From: Crossiella sp. S99.2
GTDB lineage: Bacteria > Actinomycetota > Actinomycetes > Mycobacteriales > Pseudonocardiaceae
Length of the DNA stretch: 64,000 nucleotides
Assembly: GCF_023094165.1 (NCBI RefSeq)
Contig: NZ_JALMDK010000006.1
Span: forward strand, 248,001 to 312,000
Direction: 5' to 3'
Under the pieces are notes generated by a model that ran no database searches, was not told where the DNA came from, and saw only the letters and a program-made list of their open reading frames with translations. The translations under genes were made by a program, and so were the position numbers. Within the stretch, counting starts at the first letter, position 1; every line of letters starts with the position of its first letter. This document shows, in pieces, positions 25,945-35,252 of the stretch.

Positions 25945-28836
25945 GTGGACTACGACTTGTCACGCCTGGGCAACCGAGAGTTCGAGCATCTATCGCAAGC
26001 GCTTGCGATCCGCGTGCTCGGCCCTGGCGTGACGGTGTTCGGCAGCGGCCCGGACGGAGGTCGCGAGGCCACGTTTGACGGCCCTGTCGACTACCCCAGC
26101 CCCTCTACGACAGGCACTTGGAATGGGTTCGGTGTCGTACAGGCCAAGTTCAAGGAGCGGCTGACCGACACTACCGAGGACAACAAATGGATAGTGAGGC
26201 AAATCAAGAAAGAGCTCGAAAAGTGGAAGGCCCCGTCATCTAACAGGTCAAAGAATCGTGTTCCAAGTTATGTCATGTTCACAACCAACGTCTGGATCTC
26301 CAGCGTACCCGAGTCTGGAGGAATCGACGCCGCCAACGCTCTGATCGAGTCGTTCGCCGACGCACTCGGACTGCAAGACTGGGCGATTTGGGGTGGTGAT
26401 CAGATCTGCCGATATCTGGATAATTTTGCAGAGATTCGCCAGGCGTTTGGAGGTTTCACTACACCCGGTGATGTACTGGAACGTCTCCATCACCTCTTGC
26501 CCGAGGAGATCGTTGAGGTTAGTGTGGCGGCCGGCCGCCACGCGTGCTCCGAGCTCTTTGCAAGCCAGTGGATTCGCCTTAATCAAGCTGGCAGCCCAGA
26601 AAATGAAAAGCTCAAACTATCTGAAATTGGCGCAGACCTGCCCGGAGTGGCCGCCGGCCGCGATGTGCTGGTCGTTCGTGACGCGATCAGCCGAGGCGAC
26701 TCGATAATGCGCCCGACTGCCCGCCGAGGTGATACGTCGCATCTAGTGTGGGTCGGAGGCCCTGGACAAGGGAAGTCAACGCTAACCCAGCTACTAGCCC
26801 AAGCGTATCGCGCAGCCTTGCTGGCGGACCGTCCAGCGCATCGCCTTGGTCCATCAGCCTCCGTGCTAGCCGCTGTCCGCGACAGGCTCCGCGAACTAGG
26901 ACTGCCAGAACCCCGTAGCCGCCGCTGGCCGATTGCCGTGAACCTCAACGACTACGGCGAAGCTGTATCACGTGATCGCGAGTTGAGCCTTCTCGGTTTT
27001 ATTGCTCAGCAAGTCAGCAAGCGACTGGATCACTATGTCGGTCCGCATCACATGCGCTCATGGCTCGGATCATGGCCCTGGCTGTTGATCCTGGACGGAC
27101 TTGATGAGGTCGCTGCGCCATCCGCCCGAGAGGCCGTCGAGCAGCGCATCAACGAGTTCCTCATCACCGCCGCGGACGTTGATGCTGACCTGTTTGCCGT
27201 CGGGACAACCAGACCACAGGGCTACAACGATGAGTTCCCGGTGGATCAGTTCGAGCATGTGACACTCCGGCCCTTGGAGGTCGCGGAGGCTATCGACTAT
27301 GGCCTCCATCTGTCAGAAGTACGGCATCGGGACGACCCCGACCTGGCGGAGCAGGTGGCATCGCGCCTAGGCCAGGCTGCACAGGAGCACTTCACCGCGC
27401 GGCTGATGCGAACGCCGCTGCAGGTGACGATCATGACCCTCCTGCTCGAACGACAAGCACGTGTCCCCGACAGTCGCTACAGCCTGTTTGAGTCCTACTA
27501 CCACACGATCTACACCCGCGAAGTGTCCAAAGGAGGCCCCACCGCGAGTCTCCTGGAGCAGCACCGCAACGACATCAACGCTGTCCATCAACAGGTGGCA
27601 CTGCTCCTACACTCTCGAGCCGAGCAGCACCCGGATCGCGACTCGCTTGTTTCGCTGGCAGAACTCGACGCCCTGACCCGCATTCGGCTGCACGGAGAGG
27701 GAATCGGAGACGAGGAATCTCAACGCCTGGCGGCGCAACTGGTCGCCGCTGCGACACGCCGCCTCGTACTACTCGCACCGATCGCGCAAGATCACGTGGG
27801 CTTCGATGTTCGGAGTCTGCAGGAATTTATGGCGGCTCAAGCCATCGCCACCGGACCAGACGACGAGGTGCTCCGCCGCATGAAGGCGCTTGCCCCGTCC
27901 GCTCACTGGCGCAACACATGGTTGCTAGCTGGAGGGCGAATCTTTAGGCACAGCGAACATCTGCGCCTTGGTCTGGTCGCCATTCTGGACGAGATCGACA
28001 CCGAATCGCCGCTAGCGATGATCATCGCTCCAGGCAGCCGTCTCGCTCTCGACATGCTCGATGACGACACCTCTGCTCGTGCACGAGGCATCCAACGCAC
28101 GGTCGTCAAACGGGCCCTGGCACTGATCAATCAGCCTCCCAACCAGTACACGGAGAAGCTGGCCACCACGCTTCATCCCATGCTCGCTCGCGACCCTGAA
28201 CTTGGGGAAATGATCATGCCTACGCTGCGGCGAGCGGTACATGGAGGGGATTGGTCACTGCTGGCAGGCGCAATCATCCTTGCCGAGTTCGCAGACAAGG
28301 TCAGTCCTGTTCAGACAGTCGCACGCAACTACCTTAGAGACTTGTTCCGCGCTGTCGAAGATGACAAGAAGGACGCTTTGGTCCACGTCGCTCGGCAGTT
28401 CCCACATCCATCGCTCAGGCGCTTCGAAAAGGCGCCATCAGCGACGTACCGGTTGGACTCACACGCGGCTCTCGGACGGCTGCTGAAGACTCCGCTGGAA
28501 GATCCGCGTTGCGAGATCGCTCGACAAGATGTCGCAGCCAGGATGAGGCAGTACGACCCGTCCAGCCAGGACGGGGGCGTGGATGTTCGATCGCTGTGGA
28601 GCGCATTCGAGTTGACACGGATCGATCATCTTCTACCTGATCTTGTTCCGACCGCAGCCAACGAGTCCGGTGAAGCCGAACGATTCGGCCTCAACCTCGC
28701 GTTGCTCAGCAACGAGTTGACTCTCGTCGAGTTCAATGCGGCAGATCAACTACGAGCCTCATTGGTCCAGTTCTACGGGCAGCAGCAGGTCACCAAGAAG
28801 CTCGGCGACCTGATCGTGCCCTTGACGGGCGGCTGA
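25945..28836 (+). CDS. STAND NTPase with nuclease-like N-terminus and NACHT domain
   Basis: Protein of about 963 residues. The first 140 residues resemble an Mrr-type restriction fold: FEHLSQALAIRVLG, GPDGGREATF and VVQAKFK, where the Glu and the Q-x-K would be active-site residues. A NACHT-type ATPase follows: Walker A WVGGPGQGKSTLTQ (about 271-284) and Walker B LLILDGLDEVAAP (about 380). The C-terminal half is helical and may be a sensor. This nuclease-NACHT layout is that of bacterial NLR-like antiphage proteins (Avs/bNACHT class). The start is unclear: GTG 25945 or GTG 25924 have no strong ribosome site, and 25738 looks too early. Its 26.1-28.7 kb stretch is richer in A/T than its neighbours, pointing to recent acquisition. 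Confidence 0.85.
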   Translation: MDYDLSRLGNREFEHLSQALAIRVLGPGVTVFGSGPDGGREATFDGPVDYPSPSTTGTWNGFGVVQAKFKERLTDTTEDNKWIVRQIKKELEKWKAPSSNRSKNRVPSYVMFTTNVWISSVPESGGIDAANALIESFADALGLQDWAIWGGDQICRYLDNFAEIRQAFGGFTTPGDVLERLHHLLPEEIVEVSVAAGRHACSELFASQWIRLNQAGSPENEKLKLSEIGADLPGVAAGRDVLVVRDAISRGDSIMRPTARRGDTSHLVWVGGPGQGKSTLTQLLAQAYRAALLADRPAHRLGPSASVLAAVRDRLRELGLPEPRSRRWPIAVNLNDYGEAVSRDRELSLLGFIAQQVSKRLDHYVGPHHMRSWLGSWPWLLILDGLDEVAAPSAREAVEQRINEFLITAADVDADLFAVGTTRPQGYNDEFPVDQFEHVTLRPLEVAEAIDYGLHLSEVRHRDDPDLAEQVASRLGQAAQEHFTARLMRTPLQVTIMTLLLERQARVPDSRYSLFESYYHTIYTREVSKGGPTASLLEQHRNDINAVHQQVALLLHSRAEQHPDRDSLVSLAELDALTRIRLHGEGIGDEESQRLAAQLVAAATRRLVLLAPIAQDHVGFDVRSLQEFMAAQAIATGPDDEVLRRMKALAPSAHWRNTWLLAGGRIFRHSEHLRLGLVAILDEIDTESPLAMIIAPGSRLALDMLDDDTSARARGIQRTVVKRALALINQPPNQYTEKLATTLHPMLARDPELGEMIMPTLRRAVHGGDWSLLAGAIILAEFADKVSPVQTVARNYLRDLFRAVEDDKKDALVHVARQFPHPSLRRFEKAPSATYRLDSHAALGRLLKTPLEDPRCEIARQDVAARMRQYDPSSQDGGVDVRSLWSAFELTRIDHLLPDLVPTAANESGEAERFGLNLALLSNELTLVEFNAADQLRASLVQFYGQQQVTKKLGDLIVPLTGG

Positions 28837-28841
28837 TGCAC

Positions 28842-29290
28842 AGGACGACCTGTGCCCGGTGTGGCGGTGTCATCCGTTCTTCACCGACTCCACCGAACCA
28901 GCGGCCGCGGCCAATATCGCCCACCGCGGCCACGCTGTCATCGAGACGGAGTTCGCCGGTCTGATCGACGGACCGCTCGCGCACATGCCATCAGGGCCAG
29001 TTCAGCGCGAACTCCTCCTGGGTGCTGTGCGCGGCGATCGCCCACAACCTGCTGCGGACCGCCGGCAGGCTCGCTGACCCGCGACTGGGCAAAGCTCGCG
29101 GGGCGCCCCTGCGCAGAAAGATCATCGCCATTCCCGCGCTGGGGCCCGATGAACACGGACAGCCGGGGCCGAGATCAACCGGCAGAAACATGCAGCGCCC
29201 GCTCTCTTGCTGGCCCTGGGCCACGGCCAACGGCCTGGAAACGCCTCTGGCAGGCCATCAACCCCATCCTCGCCCCCAGCAGCCCTAGCT
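28842..29290 (+). pseudogene. IS1380-family transposase C-terminal remnant
   Basis: Joined frames read as the C-terminal third of an IS1380 transposase: WRCHPFFTDSTEPAAAANIAHRGHAVIETEFAGLIDGPLAHMPSG (28860-28995; shown by position only), then a frameshift, FSANSSWVLCAAIAHNLLR, AGRLADPRLGKARG and APLRRKIIAIPA. The Glu in the AVIE segment corresponds to the last DDE residue of the family. The 5' part and both terminal repeats were not seen. It directly follows the NACHT gene. Confidence 0.8.
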
Positions 29291-29429
29291 GGATGCCGTC
29301 CCTGTCCCTACGCCGGGAAACAACAGTGGAAAGGCTGGTCAGACCAGCGGCTATACGACGCCCACGATCACACCGGTGAGGTACCGACCACCGAAATGAC
29401 CGGAACCAACACCATCGGCGGATCGCGGC

Positions 29430-30026
29430 TTAGCCCGCCGCCAATCCACGATGGACGGCCTCGGCCAGGGTGATTAGTAGTCTGCGTTCGGCACGCTGGC
29501 GGTCCAGCTCGTCCTCGTCTGCCCCGGCGTCTACTGGCTCCACCACGATCCGCAACACCTCTGAACGGGCCGCCCCCAGTAACGCCGCGCTCTCTCCCGG
29601 TCGCGGTTCTCCGGTTGGCGTCAGCTCGATCTCCTGTGTGGCGCCCAACGGCGCGATCTGCACCAGCAGTCCGTCCTGTCCGCCGGCACCGGCGGGCAAG
29701 GTCTCGGTGGCCACCGACGCGAGAAGAGCCAACGCCCAGGTCTGGGTCCGGGTGACCAGTCGCCACCGCTCACCGTCCGGCAGCGCCAGGAACTGGAAGT
29801 GTGTCAGTCCGTTCTCGGTGGCCACGACCAGATCCAGTGTGCCCGCGGTACCGGCCTTTTCGTGTTCGACTGTGGCGGTGCGCAGCCAATAGCCCGTCGC
29901 TCGGGAACCTGGCAGCGTCGAGCGCATCACCGCGCTGACCCGCTGCCTCCAGCCGGCGTCGAGCTGGCTGATGTAGTCGAGCAGTTGGTGGTGGGGATCG
30001 TGGGCAGCGGTTCTCCTGTACCTCAT
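29430..30026 (-). CDS. Uncharacterised protein with catalase-like composition unknown
   Basis: Protein of 198 residues from ATG 30026 (MRYRRTAAHDPHH); a good ribosome binding site is not visible and the start is uncertain. It alternates beta-strands and loops (GTLDLVVATENGLTHFQFLALPDGERWRLVTRTQTWALALL), then an acidic C-terminal helix (DAGADEDELDRQRAERRLLITLAEAVHRGL). It lies divergent from the MoxR gene and downstream of the IS1380 remnant. No family is recognised and no function is proposed. Confidence 0.55.
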   Translation of the reverse strand: MRYRRTAAHDPHHQLLDYISQLDAGWRQRVSAVMRSTLPGSRATGYWLRTATVEHEKAGTAGTLDLVVATENGLTHFQFLALPDGERWRLVTRTQTWALALLASVATETLPAGAGGQDGLLVQIAPLGATQEIELTPTGEPRPGESAALLGAARSEVLRIVVEPVDAGADEDELDRQRAERRLLITLAEAVHRGLAAG

Positions 30027-30078
30027 ATTTATTGATAGTCGGCATCCCAGCCTCCACCGCGGCCATGGCGGGCAAAGC

Positions 30079-30088
30079 GCGTTACCTC
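30079..30088 (+). promoter_or_regulatory. Element motif copy 9 (GCGTTACCTC), MoxR operon
   Basis: Points toward the MoxR gene, whose GTG is 157 nt away. A perfect 10-bp hairpin lies just after it (30094-30118), so the leader may be attenuated or the hairpin may belong to the binding site. Confidence 0.68.
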
Positions 30089-30093
30089 CCTGG

Positions 30094-30118
30094 GTGCCCG
30101 CGGCCCAGCCGCGGGCAC
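30094..30118 (+). promoter_or_regulatory. Leader hairpin after motif copy 9
   Basis: GTGCCCGCGG with its complement and a 5-nt loop, 5 bp after the motif. It is too close to the motif to be the terminator of an upstream gene on this strand. A 5' leader structure of the MoxR-vWA transcript is likely. Confidence 0.5.
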
Positions 30119-30245
30119 GCTCCTTGAGAGTTCCACAGCGCAACCCGATCATCACGCCCCTCGCCAGGGGGCGCCCACCCGCACACCGAAGGTGGTGGCA
30201 ACTCCCTGGCGGCCCCTTCGGGTATCTGGCGTGTCAGGGAACAAC

Positions 30246-31727
30246 GTGGCTGGACACACATCGCAGAAACGCCGACAACTCGCGCACACGTTCTGGGCCA
30301 ACCTGGACGAGGCGTCCGCACAGGTGCTGAACGGCAAGGACAGTCTGGTGGTCACTTTGACCGCCGACTTCTGCCAGGACGGCATCGCCCCCACCCCCAC
30401 GAAGGTCTGCCTCGAAGTGTCGTGCACTTCGGGCGGCTTCCACACTGCCAAGGCCATCCACATGACGCAGGCAGACGGCAGAAGTACCCCCTGCGCGGTG
30501 TGCGGCAAGGTGCCTTGTGGGCACCATCGCTCGCTCATCGAGGCTGGAACAATGCTGCCCAACGAGGCGGGTGGCCTGCTGCGCAAAACGGTCGCCATGT
30601 CCGATGAGGACATCGTCGCCGCAGACGAACTCCCGGCCACACCAGGAGTCGGGAAGACCTACTACTTCTCGGTTGAAAAGGAGTCCTGGCACCAAGCGCG
30701 ACCGGTGCTCAAACCGCTCACACGTCGTGTCATCACCGCCGCACACACGACCTGGGCGCCGGAACTGGCCGCGTTGATCCCTGACCTGGCAGATCTCGCG
30801 GGAGCGGTGACCAGTGACCGGGCCTGCCAGCAGATCGACGACCTCACCCGGTTGGGCCGTGCGGTGTTCCTGCTCGCCGGGCCACCCGGCACCGGGAAAT
30901 CGGCCAGCCTGGCCCGGATCGCCGGCGAGCACAAAGTGCCCTACCTGCCCCTCTACAGTCCTGATCAACTCGAACTGTTCCGGGTCGGCCTCGCCAAGGG
31001 CAAAACCAAGCTCGAACACAGCCTGCTCGTCCAGGCCATCCAACAGCCGTGTGTGGTCGAACTTGTCGACCTGCACCGGTGGCAGGATCACATGGACGCC
31101 CTCGATGCGATCGAACCACTGCTCAACCCCAGAACTACCCGGTTGCAGGCGTACTACCCGATCGAACACGGCACCATCGACGTGCCCATCCACCCCTCCG
31201 CGTTGATCGCGGTGACCACGAACCGGCCCAGCATCGACTTCGGTGAGAAGTGGATCGATCGCTGGAGCACCATTCCCTTCGGTCAGTTCGACTCGACCAA
31301 ACAGCTTCAGGACATCATCCAGGCTGGGACCGCCACCCTGGACAAGTTGATCGACAGCGGCGCCGTTGCCCAGGCCGACCGAGCCAGGGCGCTGGGCGAG
31401 ATCAGCAACTTCGCCCACCTGGTGACCCAAGCGATCGCCGTGCTCAACAGTGATCCGCTCCTGGCCGCACGCCACACGTGGGGCACCCGCTCCGCCAGAG
31501 AAGCCGTCGCGCGCAGGGTACTCGGGCACAAACCCAACGAGATCGCCGCGGCGGTATTCGCGGGCAAGCTGCTCCGCGACCCGACCCTGGCCCTGCGCGC
31601 GCTGGCGACCGTCCACGCCCACGAAGGGTGGGGACAACCCAGAATCTCCGACTTGCCCTTCCGAGAATGCCTGACCGCCGAACAACTCGCGCAGTCCTTC
31701 CCCGAACACCATGGAGACTACGAATGA
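30246..31727 (+). CDS. MoxR-type AAA+ ATPase
   Basis: Protein of 493 residues from GTG 30246 (AGGGAAC upstream). The first 180 residues are a Cys-containing domain (CAVCGKVPCGHH, a possible zinc site) of unknown type. The AAA+ core follows: Walker A FLLAGPPGTGKSASLARI, a Walker B-like CVVELVDLH, a sensor 1-like ALIAVTTNRPS, and a later Arg-rich segment (GTRSAREAVARRVLG). MoxR ATPases remodel or activate vWA partners, and the next gene, coupled by ATGA, is exactly that. Substrate unknown. Confidence 0.82.
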   Translation: MAGHTSQKRRQLAHTFWANLDEASAQVLNGKDSLVVTLTADFCQDGIAPTPTKVCLEVSCTSGGFHTAKAIHMTQADGRSTPCAVCGKVPCGHHRSLIEAGTMLPNEAGGLLRKTVAMSDEDIVAADELPATPGVGKTYYFSVEKESWHQARPVLKPLTRRVITAAHTTWAPELAALIPDLADLAGAVTSDRACQQIDDLTRLGRAVFLLAGPPGTGKSASLARIAGEHKVPYLPLYSPDQLELFRVGLAKGKTKLEHSLLVQAIQQPCVVELVDLHRWQDHMDALDAIEPLLNPRTTRLQAYYPIEHGTIDVPIHPSALIAVTTNRPSIDFGEKWIDRWSTIPFGQFDSTKQLQDIIQAGTATLDKLIDSGAVAQADRARALGEISNFAHLVTQAIAVLNSDPLLAARHTWGTRSAREAVARRVLGHKPNEIAAAVFAGKLLRDPTLALRALATVHAHEGWGQPRISDLPFRECLTAEQLAQSFPEHHGDYE

Positions 31728-33676
31728 GTCGCTACGACGACATCGTCCGCCGTGTGTTCCGTGCCATCGTCCCTGGCCACACGGTCCTGATCACCCCATC
31801 GCCGCAACCAGCGACCGGCCACAGCCCAGTCGGACTGCACGTGCGCTTTCCCGTGACGGACGCGCTGGCCGAGGAGTTCTTCGGCCCATCGTGGTCCACT
31901 TTGGACGCTGCCCTGCGGTATCAGCTGGTCTCCTACCTATCCGGTCACGAAGCCATGCATGCTTGGGAGATCGTTCGCGGCTACCAGGTGCACCCCGGCA
32001 ACACGCTGCGGGGCGCCGTGGCCAACATCCTGGCCGACATCCGCGGTGACCACCTGCCGATCCTGCGCACGCTGGCGCACTGGCCAACCAACCGGGACAT
32101 CGCCTACCGCGTCCTCGTGGAACCGCTCATCCCAGCAGCCGACCTCGACCCCGAGGACTCTCCGCACGCCGACGCCCTCCGAGTCCTCACCTGGGGGCTG
32201 GCGGTCCTGCGCTGCGGCCATCTCCGTCTCACTGACGGCACCGTGGTGCAGGGGCCCACCCATCCGGTCTATGCGCAGTTGTGGCCACGCGTACTCGACA
32301 TCATGTACGAGGCCCTGCGCCGAGACCGTCACGCCGAACCCGCCCTGGTTGAGGAGCTCCTCAAACTCATCCGGGCCTGGACCCGTTCTGAACAACACCG
32401 GCGTGGAGAACACACCGCGGATGCCGATCCGGCGGAAGCGGCGATCGTCGACAACGACGCCGTCGAGCCGTCAATGGCTTCTGGATCGCAGAATCCCTTC
32501 TTCTGGCAGGACGAGCCACCCGTCGGCGATGAGGACGTCGACGGACAGGCCGAGTTCGAGCGTCAGTTGCACGAGGCGTTCACCGAGGCCCACGGCGAAC
32601 ACGGGTGTGCCCGACCCGATTCCAGGGACGGAACACAACCGGCGGAGCCGACCTCCTGGACGACGCAGGATGCCATCCAGGAGATCACGGCCTCGCCCTT
32701 GCATGAACAGGCAGTCACGGCGTGGGAAGAACACAGAGAGCGCGAGGACGCCGACCAGAAGGAGGCCGCCGAGCGGGCTCGTCGCGCTCATCCCGCAGCC
32801 GCACTCACCGATGATTCGTTGGCTAGGAAGGAACTGCTCCCCGATGAATGGTCGGATTCCCCAGCTGACGACACCAATCTGGAGCGGGTGCGGTCGGAAG
32901 TGCACCTCATCGCACCGCTGGCCGCCCACCTCAGCACGGTGCTCCGGCCGTTGTTGGAGGGCCCCATTCGCCGGCCGAAGGCTCAACGTCGAGGATCGCG
33001 ACTGGACCTGCGCCGCCAGGCCGGTCGCATTCACCTGCAGGCAACCCACGGGTGTGAGCAGGATCCTCCGATCTGGATCGACGACCACCACCGGCAGCGC
33101 GGGGAAACCCGGCTCTCAGTCGCCCTGGTCGTGGACTGTTCGGGCTCCATGCTCTACGGCAAGCCCGCGCCGGCCTCGGCCTGCCACGTCGCGGCCGCGA
33201 GCCTGCTCGCGGCCATCAGCGATCTCGGCGGGCGCACGGATCTCGCGCTGGCCGGGTTCACCGGGGAGGTACGAACGATCCGCGGCTTCGCCGACTCGAT
33301 CAGCCACGATGAGGCCGAGCAACTCCTGGCTCAGGCACAAGCGCTCAGCGGCGGCACCATCCTGGAACCAGCCGTCGCCTGGGGTCTTGCGCAACTGGGC
33401 AACACCGAACTCGGAGAGTCCCACCGCCGAGTGCTGATCGTGCTCACCGACGACGACCTGCGCGAGCACGACCGCGACAACACGGTGCGCAGGCTCGCCC
33501 AGGCGCCAGCCGACATCCTCACTGTCCTCATCGGACTCGGTGACGTCGATGCCACAAATCTGCGCAGGTTGACTCCGTCCGCCATCGTGCTGCCGGCGGA
33601 TCAGACTCGGCAGCTGCCCCTACTGCTCAGCCGTCTCATCGAGGAGGAGGTGCGGTCTGTGACCTTGTCACGGTGA
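31724..33676 (+). CDS. vWA protein with HExxH motif, MoxR partner
   Basis: Protein of 650 residues. Near residue 70 is GHEAMHAWE, an HExxH zinc-protease-like motif. The middle is acidic and low complexity. The C-terminal 200 residues are a von Willebrand A domain with the MIDAS start VALVVDCSGSMLYG (DxSxS), an LAGFTG segment and ALSGGTILEP, then VLIVLTDDDLREHD. Proteins joining a putative metallopeptidase domain to a vWA-like domain are a known COG3864/DUF2201 layout and pair with MoxR ATPases, as do CobT-like proteins. It ends before a bidirectional terminator. Its client is unknown. Confidence 0.82.
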   Translation: MSRYDDIVRRVFRAIVPGHTVLITPSPQPATGHSPVGLHVRFPVTDALAEEFFGPSWSTLDAALRYQLVSYLSGHEAMHAWEIVRGYQVHPGNTLRGAVANILADIRGDHLPILRTLAHWPTNRDIAYRVLVEPLIPAADLDPEDSPHADALRVLTWGLAVLRCGHLRLTDGTVVQGPTHPVYAQLWPRVLDIMYEALRRDRHAEPALVEELLKLIRAWTRSEQHRRGEHTADADPAEAAIVDNDAVEPSMASGSQNPFFWQDEPPVGDEDVDGQAEFERQLHEAFTEAHGEHGCARPDSRDGTQPAEPTSWTTQDAIQEITASPLHEQAVTAWEEHREREDADQKEAAERARRAHPAAALTDDSLARKELLPDEWSDSPADDTNLERVRSEVHLIAPLAAHLSTVLRPLLEGPIRRPKAQRRGSRLDLRRQAGRIHLQATHGCEQDPPIWIDDHHRQRGETRLSVALVVDCSGSMLYGKPAPASACHVAAASLLAAISDLGGRTDLALAGFTGEVRTIRGFADSISHDEAEQLLAQAQALSGGTILEPAVAWGLAQLGNTELGESHRRVLIVLTDDDLREHDRDNTVRRLAQAPADILTVLIGLGDVDATNLRRLTPSAIVLPADQTRQLPLLLSRLIEEEVRSVTLSR

Positions 33677-33708
33677 TCGGGAAACGTGTGGAACAGCAAT
33701 GCCACCAC

Positions 33709-33747
33709 GGGTGTTGCCGAGTCGCGGCCTCGCACTCGGCAACACCC
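33709..33747. terminator. Bidirectional hairpin terminator, copy B
   Basis: Perfect 14-bp stem (GGGTGTTGCCGAGT and complement) with an 11-nt loop, between the convergent vWA and Crp-like genes. It shares the stem core GGGTGTTGCCGA with the hairpin at 7425-7457. Confidence 0.85.
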
Positions 33748-33818
33748 CCTCGCCACGAGAAAGCCCGGCGTGGGGAGGGACACCGGAGCCGCGGTATGCG
33801 ACCCGGTGCCCCAAGCAC

Positions 33819-34535
33819 TCAACGCGCTCTGCGTGCCAGTGCCGCCGGCCTGAGCAGGCAGACGCCCTTCGGGATCGACTGGATCCAGCCACGCGCGACG
33901 AACTCGGCTATCGCCTTGTTGACACCTTCCCGGCTGGCGCCGATCAGGTCCGCCAACTCGATCTGGTCCATGTGGTGCTGGAACGTGACCGACTCCCCCT
34001 GTCTCACGCCGTACCGCCGCGCCAACCTGACAAACAGCACTGCCAGCCGACCTGGGATATCCAGTCTCGTCTGGTCGATCCGTCGCTGTTCGGCAACACG
34101 CAACCGGATGTCGAGTTCATCGGCGAATCCGAATCCGATCTCCGGCCATCGCCTGGCCAGGTTTTGCAACGTCAAGTAGTGCAGGCTGAGCGTGATCACC
34201 TCGGTCATCGCGACAGCGGTCACCCTTTTCGGCCGCGGAGTGAGCGTGGGAAACCCGTCGACCAGGTCGCCGGGCCCGAGAACATCAAGCAGGCGGCAAG
34301 GACGACTATCGAGCGCTCGGCCGATCTTCACCTTGCCCGCACCAAGAACATGGAGCCGGTACTCATGGTCGCCTTCGGCGAAGATCCGTTGGTCCGGGCC
34401 AAAACTCTCGACCGTCATCTGCTGTCTCAGTTCCTGCCTTTGCTCGCCGCTAAGCCATCGGCACAGGTACGACAGGCCAAGTCCCTGCTCTGCCGCCTGG
34501 TGCAGTTCCGCGTCATTGTCAGCACTGTTCATCAT
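33819..34535 (-). CDS. Crp/Fnr-family transcription regulator
   Basis: Protein of 238 residues from ATG 34535 (a second ATG at 34532). The N-terminal half is a cyclic-nucleotide-binding-type beta-barrel (RIFAEGDHEYRLHVLGAGKVKIGR...RLLDVLGPGDLVDGFPTL). The usual cAMP phosphate-binding R-S pair is not evident, so the ligand is uncertain. The C-terminal helix-turn-helix is clear: MDQIELADLIGASREGVNKAIAEFVARGWI. It is a candidate regulator of the adjacent operon or of the element-wide motif, although Crp sites are normally palindromic and the motif is not. Confidence 0.85.
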   Translation of the reverse strand: MMNSADNDAELHQAAEQGLGLSYLCRWLSGEQRQELRQQMTVESFGPDQRIFAEGDHEYRLHVLGAGKVKIGRALDSRPCRLLDVLGPGDLVDGFPTLTPRPKRVTAVAMTEVITLSLHYLTLQNLARRWPEIGFGFADELDIRLRVAEQRRIDQTRLDIPGRLAVLFVRLARRYGVRQGESVTFQHHMDQIELADLIGASREGVNKAIAEFVARGWIQSIPKGVCLLRPAALARRAR

Positions 34536-34592
34536 CACCCTGGCGCGCCAGGGCCACATCGGTGGCGGCCATGAGGCCGCATCCGCACGGCC

Positions 34593-34637
34593 GCCAGGGA
34601 CTCCACCACCTTCATCAACATCGTGGGGCTCCCTGGC
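34593..34637 (-). terminator. Hairpin terminator of the 34.6-39.4 kb operon
   Basis: Stem GCCAGGGACTCCAC with GTGGGGCTCCCTGGC-type complement, 14 pairs including one wobble, loop of 17 nt. It lies between the last coding segment of the long minus-strand operon and the Crp gene. Confidence 0.65.
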
Positions 34638-34649
34638 GAGGAGCTGCGG

Positions 34650-35180
34650 TCACGCGCAGGCCGGCTGGATCGCTGGGCACGCTATGGAGCTGTCCGAGTG
34701 CACGTTCACGACCACGGCCGTGAACGTGGGACCAGGTAACAAGCGCTGTCGACCATGGCCGCGATCCTGTGCCCACGCGCGCAATTCCTGTCTGTCGAGG
34801 TCGGTGACGTGCCAGAGGTAGCGGGTCCACACCCCGCCAGACAGGGTGTAGGTACGCTGGCCGGACTGGCAGGTATCGGCCGGGTCGATCGTGGCGAGGT
34901 GCACACCGGGCCAGGTGGTCAGCGCGTCGCCGTCGGTGCAGACGTAGACGACGAACGTGTTCGCGAAGGTCAGCGCGACCTGTTCTTGTTCGTTCGAGTA
35001 CGGGTGCAGCTCGTAGCACCGGTGTCTGGGGCGATCGTGTGGCCAGTTCCGATGTCGCTGGGGTTCGGGGTGGCGGTGTGGCCGCCATCGAGGCGGTCGA
35101 GAAGGTAGCCACGGCGATGTCGGCCTTTTCTAGCCGAAGGTGTTGCAGCAGAGGCCGAACGGTCGAGTCGCCCAGTAGGG
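34650..35180 (-). pseudogene. Possible frameshifted gene at operon end
   Basis: The last 120 residues read well in one minus-strand frame (CYELHPYSNEQEQVALTFA, VVYVCTDGDALTTWPG, GQRTYTLSGGVWTRYLW), but that frame has no start codon until GTG 34904. Upstream, other frames look protein-like in turn (STVRPLLQHLRLEKADIA, then LLDRLDGGHTATPNPSDIG). Two frameshifts would join them. It is either a decayed gene or an assembly problem, or only the 84-residue 34650-34904 part is real. Family unknown. Confidence 0.4.
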
Positions 35181-35252
35181 CCGACGTACACGCCAGACCG
35201 AATCACAGCATGGTCGACCGTCGCGGCGGCGGCACGAGGCAGGGTGATGTGG

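Noticed and set aside
34734..34745. AGGTAACAAGCG, near-match to the element motif
   Set aside because: Interrupted by two bases and inside a coding segment.
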